Assembly (NCBI GenBank): GCA_015060015.1
Contig: SUZG01000001.1
Span: 202,812-266,811, forward strand
Source of the DNA: Rikenellaceae bacterium
GTDB lineage: Bacteria > Bacteroidota > Bacteroidia > Bacteroidales > Rikenellaceae
Direction: 5' to 3'
Length of the DNA stretch: 64,000 bases
Shown: piece after piece, positions 35,067 to 43,966 of the stretch
Layout: the number at the start of each line of letters is the position of its first letter
How positions within the stretch are numbered: position 1 is the stretch's first letter
Program-made: the position numbers and the translations under genes
Notes under the pieces: model-generated
Databases searched by the model: none
The model's input: the letters and a program-made list of their open reading frames with translations, nothing else
Told to the model about the DNA's origin: nothing

Positions 35067-35861
35067 TTATGATTGAACAGCCGTCAGCCACTGCTTGAAT
35101 TCGGCAACACGAGCCTTGCTGATGATGATTTTTTCGGGAATCTCCACCACGAGGTTAAGCGACAGACGCGAGCCAAACCATATAGCAATATCCTTCACGG
35201 CTTTGCGTGAGATGATAAACTGGCGGTTGGCACGGAAGAAACCATCCTCCGGCAGTTGGCTCTGCAACATCTCCAGCGTGCGGTCGATAAGATATTTCTC
35301 GCCTCGGAATGTGGTAGCTGTAACCTTTTCGTTTGAGGTGTAGAAGTATGCCACATCGTCTATATTCAGCGGAATTATGCGGTCCTTGAAGTGTACCAGA
35401 AAGACCTTCGCCCTCTCCTGCTTATCCTGCTTGTCGGCCTTGTTGTCGGCTATCATCGTGTTTATGCGTTCCGTGTATGAGGTGTTTTCACTCTGTGTCA
35501 GACGCGACAGCTTGGCTATGGCTTGCTTCAGCTCCTCCTCCTTGATAGGTTTCAGGAGGTAGTCGATGCTATTGACCTTGAAAGCCCGCAGGGCATACTC
35601 GTCGTAGGCGGTAGTAAATATAATAGGTATATCGACCTCCACCTTGTCAAATATGCGGAATGACTCGCCATCGGCCAGATGTATATCCATAAAAATAAGG
35701 TCGGGACGTTCCTGCTGGCCGTCTTTCAGATAATCGACACTCTCCTCGATGCTCTCCAAAGTGGCCAGAACCTTAAAGTCGGGGGCTATCTTGCGGAGTA
35801 TGGCTGTGAGGTTTACGGCTGCTGCCGTCTCGTCCTCGATGATGAGAATCTTCTTTATCAT
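35067..35861 (-). CDS. LytTR-family response regulator
   Basis: Residues 1-120 are a receiver domain with the acidic pocket at IIEDE, phospho-acceptor Asp59 in IFMDIHLADGE, the conserved Thr in FTTAYDEYA and Lys in LLKPIKEEE. Residues ~160-262 are a LytTR DNA-binding domain (VFLVHFKDRIIPLNIDDVAY, YLIDRTLEMLQSQLPEDGF, FRANRQFIISRKAVKDI). It is the partner of the kinase gene upstream, overlapped by 4 bases (ATGA), so the two are translationally coupled. Likely targets are the neighbouring barrel gene and perhaps itself. Confidence 0.95.
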   Translation of the reverse strand: MIKKILIIEDETAAAVNLTAILRKIAPDFKVLATLESIEESVDYLKDGQQERPDLIFMDIHLADGESFRIFDKVEVDIPIIFTTAYDEYALRAFKVNSIDYLLKPIKEEELKQAIAKLSRLTQSENTSYTERINTMIADNKADKQDKQERAKVFLVHFKDRIIPLNIDDVAYFYTSNEKVTATTFRGEKYLIDRTLEMLQSQLPEDGFFRANRQFIISRKAVKDIAIWFGSRLSLNLVVEIPEKIIISKARVAEFKQWLTAVQS

Positions 35862-37195
35862 AGCTGCGGCTTTTGTAGTGGCAGACGCACGATAAACTCC
35901 TCGTCGGTCTCCCTGATTTCAATATCTTTTCCTGTTATGAGCTGCCAGCGGCTACGCAGGTTTTGCAATCCTATGCCCGTCGATGGCTCCGGCTCAAGCT
36001 TTGGAGCCTTGCGGTTTGACACAACAAGCCTGTCACCCTCGGTGCGGATGACTATGTGGAACGGCTGCTTGCGGGTTATAGTGTTGTGCTTCACGGCATT
36101 GCCTATTAGTGGCTGCAAGGTCAGCGAGGGCAGGGTATAGTCGCTGTACGCCGCATCTATCTCAATGTCGAAGAATAGTTTGTCGGCATAGCGTACCTTG
36201 AACAGTTCGCTGTATGCTCGTGCAAACTCAATCTCCTCGGCCAGTGTCGATGTGGTGTTCTGCCCATTCTGAATGATGTAGCGGAAGGTGTATGACAACT
36301 GGTCGATATAGTCCAGTGCCTTGTCGTTCTCCTTGTCGCGTATGAGCATCGCAAGCGAGTTCAGCGAGTTGAAGAAGAAGTGCGGGTTAATCTGTCCCAC
36401 CAGCATATTGTAGCGTGCTTGCAGGTTTTCACTACGCAGATGCTCATTTTCGAGCATTATCTGCTGACGCTGCGACAGAAGTCCGTATATGCGGCCATAG
36501 AGAACAGCCACCACCAGCACCACCGTACACTTCAAAATCACCATCCAGTCTATCGAGGGCCCGTCGTGCTGGAATATCATCATCACCTTTCCGGTCTGCC
36601 AGTTGATGAAGGGAGCCAGAAAGTAGCAGGCGAAGGTGAGTATAATCACCACCGTACAGCGTTGCAGATAGTTTCGTGTTGAAAAGTTCTGCTTGTCAAG
36701 ACGCGATGTCATAACCATCAGCAGCAGATACGACAGCAGGAAGTAGTAGAGCAGCTGCACAGCCATATCCTCGCCTCGCGACGGGCGGTCGTAGATTATG
36801 GGTGCAGGCTCCTGTCCGTTTTGTAACAATATCTCGTCTATCGAACGGTTTCCCTTGCCACGCGGAGGAAATGCCGTACAACGCAGGCGGTCGCCATCTT
36901 GCAGGTTGTACCAGCGAGCCTTGCGGTTGCTGACAAAAATCTTGTACTGCACCACCGAGTCGGGATGCTCCGCAGAGAGTGATTTTTGGCAAATCACATA
37001 GCCGTAGCCATCCTCCGAGAGTTGCAGCACGCCCTCATGTTCGGGCTTCTGCATACGCTGCTCCTGACGATGGACATTGCTCTCTCGTTTCTCCACCATC
37101 AGCGACAGCAGATACGAGAAATTGACAATCAGCGTCAGCACAATCGCTATGAGCAGATTGACGACAGCCGTTGAACGCAGGTTTCTAATCTTCAT
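35858..37195 (-). CDS. LytS/His_kinase-type membrane sensor kinase
   Basis: An N-terminal membrane helix (VNLLIAIVLTLIVNFSYLL) precedes an extracytoplasmic part of about 100 residues. Three more helices follow (LLYYFLLSYLLLMVMTS, TVVIILTFACYFLAPFI, WMVILKCTVVLVVAVLYG). The cytoplasmic part has a short coiled coil, then QINPHFFFNSLNSLAML with the phospho-acceptor His near residue 271, and an ATPase domain with LTLQPLIGNAVKHN and GIGLQNLRSRW. This is the kinase type that pairs with LytTR regulators. The signal sensed is unknown. Confidence 0.95.
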   Translation of the reverse strand: MKIRNLRSTAVVNLLIAIVLTLIVNFSYLLSLMVEKRESNVHRQEQRMQKPEHEGVLQLSEDGYGYVICQKSLSAEHPDSVVQYKIFVSNRKARWYNLQDGDRLRCTAFPPRGKGNRSIDEILLQNGQEPAPIIYDRPSRGEDMAVQLLYYFLLSYLLLMVMTSRLDKQNFSTRNYLQRCTVVIILTFACYFLAPFINWQTGKVMMIFQHDGPSIDWMVILKCTVVLVVAVLYGRIYGLLSQRQQIMLENEHLRSENLQARYNMLVGQINPHFFFNSLNSLAMLIRDKENDKALDYIDQLSYTFRYIIQNGQNTTSTLAEEIEFARAYSELFKVRYADKLFFDIEIDAAYSDYTLPSLTLQPLIGNAVKHNTITRKQPFHIVIRTEGDRLVVSNRKAPKLEPEPSTGIGLQNLRSRWQLITGKDIEIRETDEEFIVRLPLQKPQL

Positions 37196-37271
37196 CTATT
37201 CGCCTTTTTGCAGTTTCCCTATCTTTCTTCGGACGATGGTTGTTTTTTTTCTGTGGGCAGGACAAATGATA

Positions 37272-37802
37272 CTACTCCTCCTTGTACCACGAAGCGTAGA
37301 GCTGGTAGTCGCGTGCCGTACGCTTTACGATTGTCTCACGCTGCTCGGCGGTAATCTCCTTGACCTTCTTGGCCGGCACGCCGGCATATACCGAGTTGGG
37401 CTCCAGCTGTGCTCCCGACAGTACGAGAGCATTGGCTGCGATGATGCAACCCTCGGGTACTACCGCATTATCCAAAATAGTTGCACCCATACCAATCAGC
37501 ACGCTGTCGCCGATTGTAGCACCGTGAATCGTGGCGTTGTGACCCACCGACACATCGTTGCCGATATGTGTCTGCGAGGGCTTGGGCGACTTGTCGTAGA
37601 GGGTGTGGATAACCGCACCATCCTGAATGTTTGTGCGGTCGCCGATAGTGATTTTGTTCACATCGCCACGCAACACCGCCCCAAACCAGATTGAGCAATC
37701 CTTGCCGATTGTCGTGTTGCCAATAATAACGGCAGTCTCTGCCAAAAATGTATTTTCGCCAATAATAGGCGTATGTCCACGGACCTCTTTAATTATAGCC
37801 AT
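37272..37802 (-). CDS. Gamma-carbonic-anhydrase-like hexapeptide-repeat protein
   Basis: A left-handed beta-helix protein of 176 residues built from hexapeptide repeats (AVIIGNTTIGKDCSIWFGAV, SVGHNATIHGATIGDSVLIG). His66, His88 and His93 fit the three zinc ligands of the gamma-CA/YrdA family; most bacterial members have unproven activity. It ends 77 bases before the kinase gene and may be cotranscribed with it. It follows mazG after a TTCAAAA-type repeat. Confidence 0.9.
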   Translation of the reverse strand: MAIIKEVRGHTPIIGENTFLAETAVIIGNTTIGKDCSIWFGAVLRGDVNKITIGDRTNIQDGAVIHTLYDKSPKPSQTHIGNDVSVGHNATIHGATIGDSVLIGMGATILDNAVVPEGCIIAANALVLSGAQLEPNSVYAGVPAKKVKEITAEQRETIVKRTARDYQLYASWYKEE

Positions 37803-37814
37803 ATATTTTTAGAA

Positions 37815-37851
37815 AGTTAATTTTGAATTTTGAATTATGAATTATGAATTT
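37815..37851. repeat. TTCAAAA-type dispersed repeat, copy 1
   Basis: Minus-strand units of AATTCAAAATTCAAAAT type and the related TTCATAA lie between mazG and the hexapeptide gene and run into the last codons of mazG, encoding its C-terminal HNS. Confidence 0.6.
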
Positions 37852-38620
37852 CCTCCTGCTTCGCATTTCGCCACAATGCATCCAGCTCCTCGGCTGTCAT
37901 CTCGGTAAAGAGTCGGCCGTCGGCCTCTGCCTCCATATGGGTAAAGCGGCGGATAAACTTCTTGTTGCACTGCTCCAATGCCATCTCGGGGTCGATACCG
38001 TAGAGTCGGCACATATTCACCAGAGCAAAGAACAAATCGCCAATCTCCGAGGCCATAGCCTCCTTATCCTTGCGGGCAATCTCCACCTCAACCTCTGCGA
38101 CCTCCTCTTTGACCTTCGCCCAGACATCCTCCTTTTGCTCCCAGTCGAAGCCCGAGTTTGCCGCCTTCTCGCTTATGCGGTAGGCCTTCACCATAGCCGG
38201 CAGAGAACGGGGCACGCCGCCCAGAATACCACCGCCCTGACGCTTCTTCTTGCGGATTTTCAATGCCTCCCAGTTCTTCGTCACCTCCTCGGGTGTGTCG
38301 GCGTGTATGTCGCTGTAAACGTGCGGGTGGCGATAGATAAGCTTGTCGCACTCCTTGTCGGCCACCTGTCCAAAGTCGAAACGCCCCTGCTCCTCGCCCA
38401 ATTTTGAGTAGAACATAACGTGCAGAAGCAGGTCGCCCAACTCCTCCTCGATACCCTCCATATTGCCGTCGGCAATGGCATCTACCAGCTCGTAGGTCTC
38501 CTCTATGGTGTTGTTACGCAGTGACTCAAAGGTCTGCTCCTTGTCCCAGGGGCACTTCTCACGCAGGGTATCCATCACCTCCAGCAATCGTGCTGCACCC
38601 TCCAATCTCTTGTCTTGCAT
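37835..38620 (-). CDS. mazG: MazG nucleoside triphosphate pyrophosphohydrolase
   Basis: Full-length MazG (261 residues) with two MazG repeats. The first carries the metal-binding pattern EETYELVDAI...EEELGDLLLHVMF; the second carries EEVAEVEVEIARKDKEAMAS and EIGDLFFALVN. The typical start WDKEQTFESLRNNTIEETYE is present. It hydrolyses NTPs and dNTPs to monophosphates, cleaning nucleotide pools and lowering (p)ppGpp signalling in some species. A minus -7 element lies 26 bases upstream. Confidence 0.95.
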   Translation of the reverse strand: MQDKRLEGAARLLEVMDTLREKCPWDKEQTFESLRNNTIEETYELVDAIADGNMEGIEEELGDLLLHVMFYSKLGEEQGRFDFGQVADKECDKLIYRHPHVYSDIHADTPEEVTKNWEALKIRKKKRQGGGILGGVPRSLPAMVKAYRISEKAANSGFDWEQKEDVWAKVKEEVAEVEVEIARKDKEAMASEIGDLFFALVNMCRLYGIDPEMALEQCNKKFIRRFTHMEAEADGRLFTEMTAEELDALWRNAKQEEIHNS

Positions 38621-38645
38621 CTTTTTAGTTGGTTTTATATCTGCA

Positions 38646-38681
38646 CAAAGTTAGGTTTTTCCTGCGAAAATGCTATCTTTG
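38646..38681. promoter_or_regulatory. Overlapping divergent promoters for mazG and the GH20 gene
   Basis: On minus TAACTTTG (38646-38653) is a full -7 match for mazG. On plus TATCTTTG (38674-38681) is a full -7 match with TTAG (38651-38654) at exactly 19 bases, for the GH20 gene at 38704. The two elements interlock, so transcription in each direction may affect the other. Confidence 0.65.
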
Positions 38682-38703
38682 TAAGGATTAAAAACACAAA
38701 AAA

Positions 38704-40881
38704 ATGAAAAAAACGATTAAAATAGTGCTCTTTATGCTCTCGCTGCTGCTGTGTGATGTCGCTATGTCGCAGGTCGAGGGCGTGCTGCCCACTCCTCGCA
38801 AAGCCGAGAAGAGAAGCGGAGCATTTTCCATACTAACAACAACTCAGATTACACACTATTCCCAACTCCGCTCCTCGGCTCTATATTTGTCGGAATACCT
38901 TCCGCTGTTAGTCTGCAACTATAACGCCGATGTGAGTGGCAATATTGTATTGCGAGTGGATGAAAAACTCGCCGATGAGGGATATGTTTTGGACATTTCC
39001 GCCGATGGCATCACCATAGACGGCGGCTCGGCGGCGGGTGTGCATAACGGCATCGAGACGCTGTTGCAGTTGCTTCCGCCGCAGGTCTATTCGCTTCGTC
39101 TGGCTACACCCGTTGAGGTGCCGTGTTGTCGCATTGAGGACTCGCCACGCTATGCCTATCGCGGTTTTATGCTCGATGTGGCTCGTACATGGATGAGTGC
39201 CGACGAGGTGAAGCGGTTTATCGCCCGCCTTGCACACCATAAAATCAACCGCCTGCACCTCCACCTCTCGGACGACGAGGCGTGGCGTATAGATATCCTC
39301 TCACACCCCGACCTTGCACGCAGGGGTGGTTATCGCGGTGGAGGCTCTGTTGTGGCGGCTCGCTACGGCCACAGCGACCAACGCTATGGCGGCTACTACA
39401 CGCAGGAGGAGATGCGTGATATCGTCGCCTTTGCAGCTCGCCGCAACATAGAGATAATCCCCGAGATAGACCTCCCCGGCCATAGCCACACTCTGTCGCG
39501 TGTTATGCCCGAGGTGCTGTGCCGCTATGAGCCCGACACGAGAGCCTCTCTGGGCTACGATACGCGTGATGCTCTGTGTGTAGCGAAGGAGGATAACTAT
39601 CGCCTGCTGGATGATATCTTCCGCGAGCTGGCAGACATCTTTCCCTCGCCATATATCCATATCGGCGGCGATGAGGTTATCGCCTCGCAATGGCGTCGTT
39701 GTCCTGATTGTCAGGCTCTTATGCGACAGTTGGGCAAGAGTGATGAGAGTGAGTTACAGGAGTATTTCACACAACGCCTGACCGCTATTCTTGCCAAATA
39801 TGGCAAGCGTACGGCGGTGTGGAACGAGGCTTCGGAGGGCAGCACCTTGCCGAAGGATGCACTGGTCTATGGCTGGGAGAGTGTCAAGGCGTGCCAGAAG
39901 GCTGCGGCAAAGGGTTTTCAGACTATCGTGATGCCGGGGCAGTGGTTCTACTTCGATATGAAGCAGACACCGCGTGAGGCGGGGCACGACTGGGCGGCTA
40001 TCTTCGATGTGCGTAAGACGCTGTCATTCAGCCTTGCCGAGCAGGGCTTTACGGCCGAGCAGATGCAGAATGTAGTGGGTTTTGAGGCTACATTTTTCAG
40101 CGAGATATACCTCTCGCAGCGTGAAAAGGATTTCGACTATATCTACTATATGACCTATCCGCGTATGTGTGCGTTGAGTGAGGTTGCGTGGTCGGGCGGT
40201 GGCCGCTGGGAGGCCTTCTATCCTCGTCTGCGTGATTATCACTATGACCGTATGGCGGCTATGGGCATCAATTTCAGATTATTCCCGCCCGAGGTAAAGT
40301 ACGAGTCGGGACTGCTCACTGCCTCTTCTGCCGATGGTGCCGACATCTACTACACTGTCGCCGATTCCGATGAGTTTGTCCGCTACACTTCGCCCATTGC
40401 CACCTCTACCCCCGAACACTATCGTTTCAAGGCTTGCCGAGGTGCGGCATTCAGCCCCGAGGCGGGTGTTGAGGCGGCCTTCAAACATATCTTCCCGAAG
40501 GTTGCGATTACCTCGTCTATTGCCGAGAGTGAACGCTATCCATATAGCGGAGCCGAGAGCTATGGCCGTATATCACGCACCTTGCGAGCAGCCGATGTGG
40601 GCGATTGGGTGCTTTACACCTTCGCCGAGCCGGTCAGATGTCGCCGTATGGAGGTTGCTACGGGCAATAAGCAGCTGCCGCGTTATATCTTCAATGAGGG
40701 ATATGTCGAGGTGAGCTACGACGGTGTGCAGTTCGAGAGGGTGTGCGACCTGACGGATGGTCGCGGAACAGTGGAGTCGCCCCGTGCGGCTGTCAGGGCG
40801 GTGCGTGTGGTCTGCACCGAGAAGGGCAACGGTGCGAGATTTGTTACCGTTCAGGCTCCCATCGTCTGGCCCGAATGGTAG
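38704..40881 (+). CDS. GH20 beta-N-acetylhexosaminidase
   Basis: A secreted exo-hexosaminidase of 725 residues. The signal peptide is MKKTIKIVLFMLSLLLCDVAMSQ. The N-terminal GH20b domain (about 25-140) precedes the catalytic barrel: YRGFMLDVARTWM, HLHLSDDEAWRI, IPEIDLPGHS, and HIGGDEV with catalytic Asp323-Glu324. Trp-rich sugar-binding parts (YGWES, MPGQWFYFDMKQTPREAG) follow. The C-terminus has a CHB-like segment and an F5/8-like beta domain (VEVSYDGVQFERVCDLTDG). It removes terminal GlcNAc or GalNAc from host or bacterial glycans and may work with the glycoprotein locus. Confidence 0.96.
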   Translation: MKKTIKIVLFMLSLLLCDVAMSQVEGVLPTPRKAEKRSGAFSILTTTQITHYSQLRSSALYLSEYLPLLVCNYNADVSGNIVLRVDEKLADEGYVLDISADGITIDGGSAAGVHNGIETLLQLLPPQVYSLRLATPVEVPCCRIEDSPRYAYRGFMLDVARTWMSADEVKRFIARLAHHKINRLHLHLSDDEAWRIDILSHPDLARRGGYRGGGSVVAARYGHSDQRYGGYYTQEEMRDIVAFAARRNIEIIPEIDLPGHSHTLSRVMPEVLCRYEPDTRASLGYDTRDALCVAKEDNYRLLDDIFRELADIFPSPYIHIGGDEVIASQWRRCPDCQALMRQLGKSDESELQEYFTQRLTAILAKYGKRTAVWNEASEGSTLPKDALVYGWESVKACQKAAAKGFQTIVMPGQWFYFDMKQTPREAGHDWAAIFDVRKTLSFSLAEQGFTAEQMQNVVGFEATFFSEIYLSQREKDFDYIYYMTYPRMCALSEVAWSGGGRWEAFYPRLRDYHYDRMAAMGINFRLFPPEVKYESGLLTASSADGADIYYTVADSDEFVRYTSPIATSTPEHYRFKACRGAAFSPEAGVEAAFKHIFPKVAITSSIAESERYPYSGAESYGRISRTLRAADVGDWVLYTFAEPVRCRRMEVATGNKQLPRYIFNEGYVEVSYDGVQFERVCDLTDGRGTVESPRAAVRAVRVVCTEKGNGARFVTVQAPIVWPEW

Positions 40882-40917
40882 CGGTATTACTGAATATGTA
40901 GCGGTGTTGCCGAATAC
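40878..40917 (+). repeat. Two imperfect 20-base tandem repeats at the GH20 stop
   Basis: Copies at 40878-40897 and 40898-40917 begin GTAGCGGT and end GAATA(T/C), with about 16 of 20 bases equal. The first includes the stop codon. Confidence 0.6.
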
Positions 40918-40930
40918 AGAGAAAAGAAAA

Positions 40931-40953
40931 GCCCGCCTGAATATCAGACGGGC
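40931..40953. terminator. Bidirectional terminator between GH20 and guaA
   Basis: GCCCGCCTGA and TCAGACGGGC form a 10-base-pair stem with a 3-base loop. The one mismatch becomes a G-U pair on the minus RNA. T-rich runs follow on both sides. Confidence 0.85.
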
Positions 40954-40973
40954 CTCTTTTTGTGATGATATAA

Positions 40974-42281
40974 CTACTCCCACTCAATAGTTGCCGATGG
41001 TTTGGGTGACATATCGTAGCAAACGCGATTTACGTTTGGCACCTCGGCCAGAATACGCTTGGTAATCTTATCCAAAATAGCCCAGTCGATATGCTCGATT
41101 GTGGCGGTCATAGCGTCAATGGTATTGACGGCACGGATGATTACGGGCCAGTCGTATGAACGGGCATTGTTTCTCACGCCCACCGACTTAAAGTCGGGAA
41201 CGACTGTGAAGTACTGCCATACGGTCTTGTCCAGACCTGCTGCCTTGAACTCCTCACGCAGGATAGCATCCGACTCACGCACAGCCTCCAATCTGTCGCG
41301 TGTGATAGCACCCAGACAACGCACACCCAAGCCCGGGCCGGGGAACGGCTGACGATAGACCATATCGTAGGGCAAGCCCAGCTCCACGCCGCAGGCACGC
41401 ACCTCATCCTTGAAGAGCTGCTTCAAAGGCTCAACCAGCTCAAACTGCAAATCCTCTGGCAGGCCGCCTACGTTGTGGTGCGACTTCACCATCTTGGCGG
41501 TCTTTGTACCACTCTCAACGATGTCGGGATAGATTGTACCCTGACCCAGGAAGTCGATGCCGTCGAGTTTGCGGGCCTCCTCCTCGAATACGCGGATAAA
41601 CTCGCCACCGATAATCTTACGCTTCTGCTCGGGGTCCTCTACCCCCTCCAATTTGGTGAGGAAACGTTCCGTAGCATCTACATATACAAGGTTTGCACAG
41701 AGCTGCTTGCCGAAAATCTCAATCACAGCCTCCGACTCGCCCTTACGCATAAGACCGTGATTGACGTGTACGCAGACAAGGTTGTCGCCGATGGCCTTCA
41801 ACAAGAGTGCTGCCACAACCGATGAATCGACACCACCCGACAGAGCCAGCAACACCTTTCTGTCGCCCACCTGCTGGCGGATAAGCTCCACCTGGTCGGC
41901 AACAAAGTTTTTCATATTCCAGTTGGCCTCGGCCTTGCACTCGTCAAATACAAACGACTTAACGGCAGCCTTGATAGCCTCCTCGTCGTCGGTGAACTGT
42001 GCCAACTTAACCTCGCACTTAGCCTTGGCGTGGCCGGCAGCCATAATGGGAAGGCCTGCGTTGTAAATCTCGGCTCTTACATCAATCTCCTCGCCGTCGA
42101 TTACGTTGTTGGGGCCGCCATTGATAATCACACCCTTCACACCCGGCAGAGCCTTCAACTCCTCGGCTGTGATGTCGTGGGGGTAAATCTCCGAATATAC
42201 ACCCAACGCACGAATTGCTCGGGCAACAACGGTATTCTCGTGGCTACCCAAGTCCAAAATAACAATCATATCCTGCTTCAT
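40974..42281 (-). CDS. guaA: GMP synthase with degenerate, shortened glutaminase domain
   Basis: The ATP-pyrophosphatase and dimerisation parts are intact: LLALSGGVDSSVVAALL (residues ~144-160), QGTIYPDIVESG, and FPGPGLGVRCLGAI to the end SATIEWE. The N-terminal glutamine amidotransferase domain is only about 136 residues where about 200 is usual. The nucleophile motif GxCYGMQ is replaced by GLPIMAAGHAKAKCEVKL, and the later His-x-Glu part is missing. Total length is 435, not about 510-525. It should therefore need free ammonia or a separate glutaminase subunit. It is downstream of guaB but separated by a terminator. Confidence 0.95.
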   Translation of the reverse strand: MKQDMIVILDLGSHENTVVARAIRALGVYSEIYPHDITAEELKALPGVKGVIINGGPNNVIDGEEIDVRAEIYNAGLPIMAAGHAKAKCEVKLAQFTDDEEAIKAAVKSFVFDECKAEANWNMKNFVADQVELIRQQVGDRKVLLALSGGVDSSVVAALLLKAIGDNLVCVHVNHGLMRKGESEAVIEIFGKQLCANLVYVDATERFLTKLEGVEDPEQKRKIIGGEFIRVFEEEARKLDGIDFLGQGTIYPDIVESGTKTAKMVKSHHNVGGLPEDLQFELVEPLKQLFKDEVRACGVELGLPYDMVYRQPFPGPGLGVRCLGAITRDRLEAVRESDAILREEFKAAGLDKTVWQYFTVVPDFKSVGVRNNARSYDWPVIIRAVNTIDAMTATIEHIDWAILDKITKRILAEVPNVNRVCYDMSPKPSATIEWE

Positions 42282-42298
42282 TGTTTTATATATTTATT

Positions 42299-42316
42299 TT
42301 TTGAATTTTGAATTAA
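42299..42316. repeat. TTCAAAA-type dispersed repeat, copy 2
   Basis: Two TTTTGAA units lie between guaA and the guaB terminator. Confidence 0.5.
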
Positions 42317-42351
42317 AAAACGGCTCGCACACCGAAGCGTACCGAGCCGTT
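42315..42351 (-). terminator. Terminator between guaB and guaA
   Basis: AACGGCTCG and CGAGCCGTT pair perfectly (42319-42327 with 42343-42351) around a 15-base loop. On minus six T residues follow. guaA expression may thus depend on read-through. Confidence 0.85.
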
Positions 42352-42356
42352 AAGCG

Positions 42357-43829
42357 TTATTCACCTCGCGTGTAGTTAGGCGTCTCACGGGTGATTGTAA
42401 TGTCGTGCGGGTGATTCTCGACAACGCCATTCGAGGTTATGCGTACGAATTTCGCCTTCTGCAACTCGCCGATATTTTGAGCACCGCAGTAACCCATACC
42501 GGCTCGTATGCCACCCACCAGCTGATAGACAGTCTCGTTGAGTGAGCCCTTGAACGGCACGCGACCCACGATACCCTCCGGCACGAGTTTCATTGCATCC
42601 TTCTGCTCGCCCTGGAAGTAACGGTCCGAAGAACCGGCCTTCATAGCGTCGATAGAGCCCATACCGCGATAGGTCTTGAACTTACGGCCATTATATATTA
42701 TTGTCTCGCCCGGAGACTCTTCCGTACCGGCAAACATTGAGCCAACCATCACGCAGTCGCCACCCGCAGCCAGAGCCTTCACGCAGTCGCCCGAGTAACG
42801 CAGACCACCATCGGCGATGACGGGTATGCCGCTACCCTTTATGGCGTGTGATGCATCGTAGATAGCTGTGAGCTGTGGCACGCCTACGCCCGCAATGATA
42901 CGCGTAGTACATATTGAGCCGGGGCCGATACCCACCTTCACGCCATCAGCACCTGCCTCGACCAGCATCTTGGCAGCCTCTGCCGTTGCGATGTTTCCTA
43001 CCACAACATCCAGCTCGGGGAAGTGACTCTTTATCTTGCGGAGCATATCCACCACATTTTTCGAGTGTCCGTGAGCCGAATCCAGCACCACAGCATCGAC
43101 ACCCTCGGCCATCAGAGCCTTCACGCGGTCCATAGCGTCGGGCGTGATACCTATACCCGCAGCCACACGCAGACGACCTTTCGAGTCCTTGCAGGCGTTG
43201 GGATGGTCCTGTACCTTTGTGATATCCTTGTATGTGATAAGTCCTATGAGGCGGTTGTTGTCATCCACGACGGGCAGCTTCTCAATCTTGTTTGAGAGCA
43301 GTATCTCCGAAGCCTTCTCCAACTCGGTAGAGTGTGTTGTGATGATGTTCTCCTTTGTCATCACCTCCTCAATCTTGCGGCCCATATCTCGCTGGAAACG
43401 CAGGTCGCGGTTTGTGACGATGCCTATGAGCAGATTCTCGTCATCCACAACGGGTATGCCACCAATCTTGTTGTCGTGCATCAGTTGCAGAGCATCACCC
43501 ACGGTCTGATCCTTTGAGATTGTGATAGGGTCATATATCATACCACTCTCGGCACGCTTCACACGGCGAACGTGTGCAGCCTGGTCGGCGATAGACATAT
43601 TCTTGTGAATCACGCCGATACCTCCCTCGCGGGCGAGGGCAATAGCCAACGGAGCCTCCGTTACGGTATCCATAGCGGCAGACACAATGGGTATGTTGAG
43701 TTTGATGTTCCGCGAAAAACGGGTCTCGGTAGAGACTGTACGCGGCATTACTTCTGAATAGGCGGGTACGAGCAACACATCATCGAAGGTGAGGCCCATC
43801 GATTGTACCCTTTCATCAATGAATGACAT
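42357..43829 (-). CDS. guaB: Inosine-5'-monophosphate dehydrogenase
   Basis: A 490-residue IMPDH. The catalytic barrel is interrupted by a CBS pair ([20 protein letters not shown] and [20 protein letters not shown]). The active-site loop is [15 protein letters not shown] with the catalytic Cys, and the flap region contains YFQGEQ. It oxidises IMP to XMP with NAD+, the step before GuaA. The frame runs up to 43889, but the promoter at 43854-43884 lies inside that extension, so ATG 43829 ([20 protein letters not shown]) is the start. Confidence 0.97.
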   Translation of the reverse strand: MSFIDERVQSMGLTFDDVLLVPAYSEVMPRTVSTETRFSRNIKLNIPIVSAAMDTVTEAPLAIALAREGGIGVIHKNMSIADQAAHVRRVKRAESGMIYDPITISKDQTVGDALQLMHDNKIGGIPVVDDENLLIGIVTNRDLRFQRDMGRKIEEVMTKENIITTHSTELEKASEILLSNKIEKLPVVDDNNRLIGLITYKDITKVQDHPNACKDSKGRLRVAAGIGITPDAMDRVKALMAEGVDAVVLDSAHGHSKNVVDMLRKIKSHFPELDVVVGNIATAEAAKMLVEAGADGVKVGIGPGSICTTRIIAGVGVPQLTAIYDASHAIKGSGIPVIADGGLRYSGDCVKALAAGGDCVMVGSMFAGTEESPGETIIYNGRKFKTYRGMGSIDAMKAGSSDRYFQGEQKDAMKLVPEGIVGRVPFKGSLNETVYQLVGGIRAGMGYCGAQNIGELQKAKFVRITSNGVVENHPHDITITRETPNYTRGE

Positions 43830-43853
43830 AATACAATGGGGTTTTGTTGCCCA

Positions 43854-43884
43854 CAAAGTTACGTATAAGAATTCAAAAATCAAA
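43854..43884 (-). promoter_or_regulatory. Consensus promoter for guaB
   Basis: On minus TTTG (43881-43884), exactly 19 bases, then TAACTTTG (43854-43861): a full match to both Bacteroidetes elements. The predicted start is about 18 bases before ATG 43829. Confidence 0.85.
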
Positions 43885-43925
43885 ATCATGAGAATTATTT
43901 CTCATAATTCTTAATTTTGAATTAA
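43868..43925. repeat. TTCAAAA-type dispersed repeat, copy 3 (inverted pair)
   Basis: ATTCAAAAATCAAAAT and, after a GAGAATTAT/ATAATTC hairpin, TTAATTTTGAATT face each other between guaB and rsmH. The guaB -33 element TTTG lies inside the first arm. Confidence 0.55.
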
Positions 43926-43966
43926 AAGATGTAACTTTACACCCAAATATGCTTTTTTGAGTGAAA

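Noticed and set aside
43932..43939. TAACTTTA as the promoter of the division cluster
   Set aside because: One mismatch in the -7 and no -33 at 19 bases; not listed as a separate feature.
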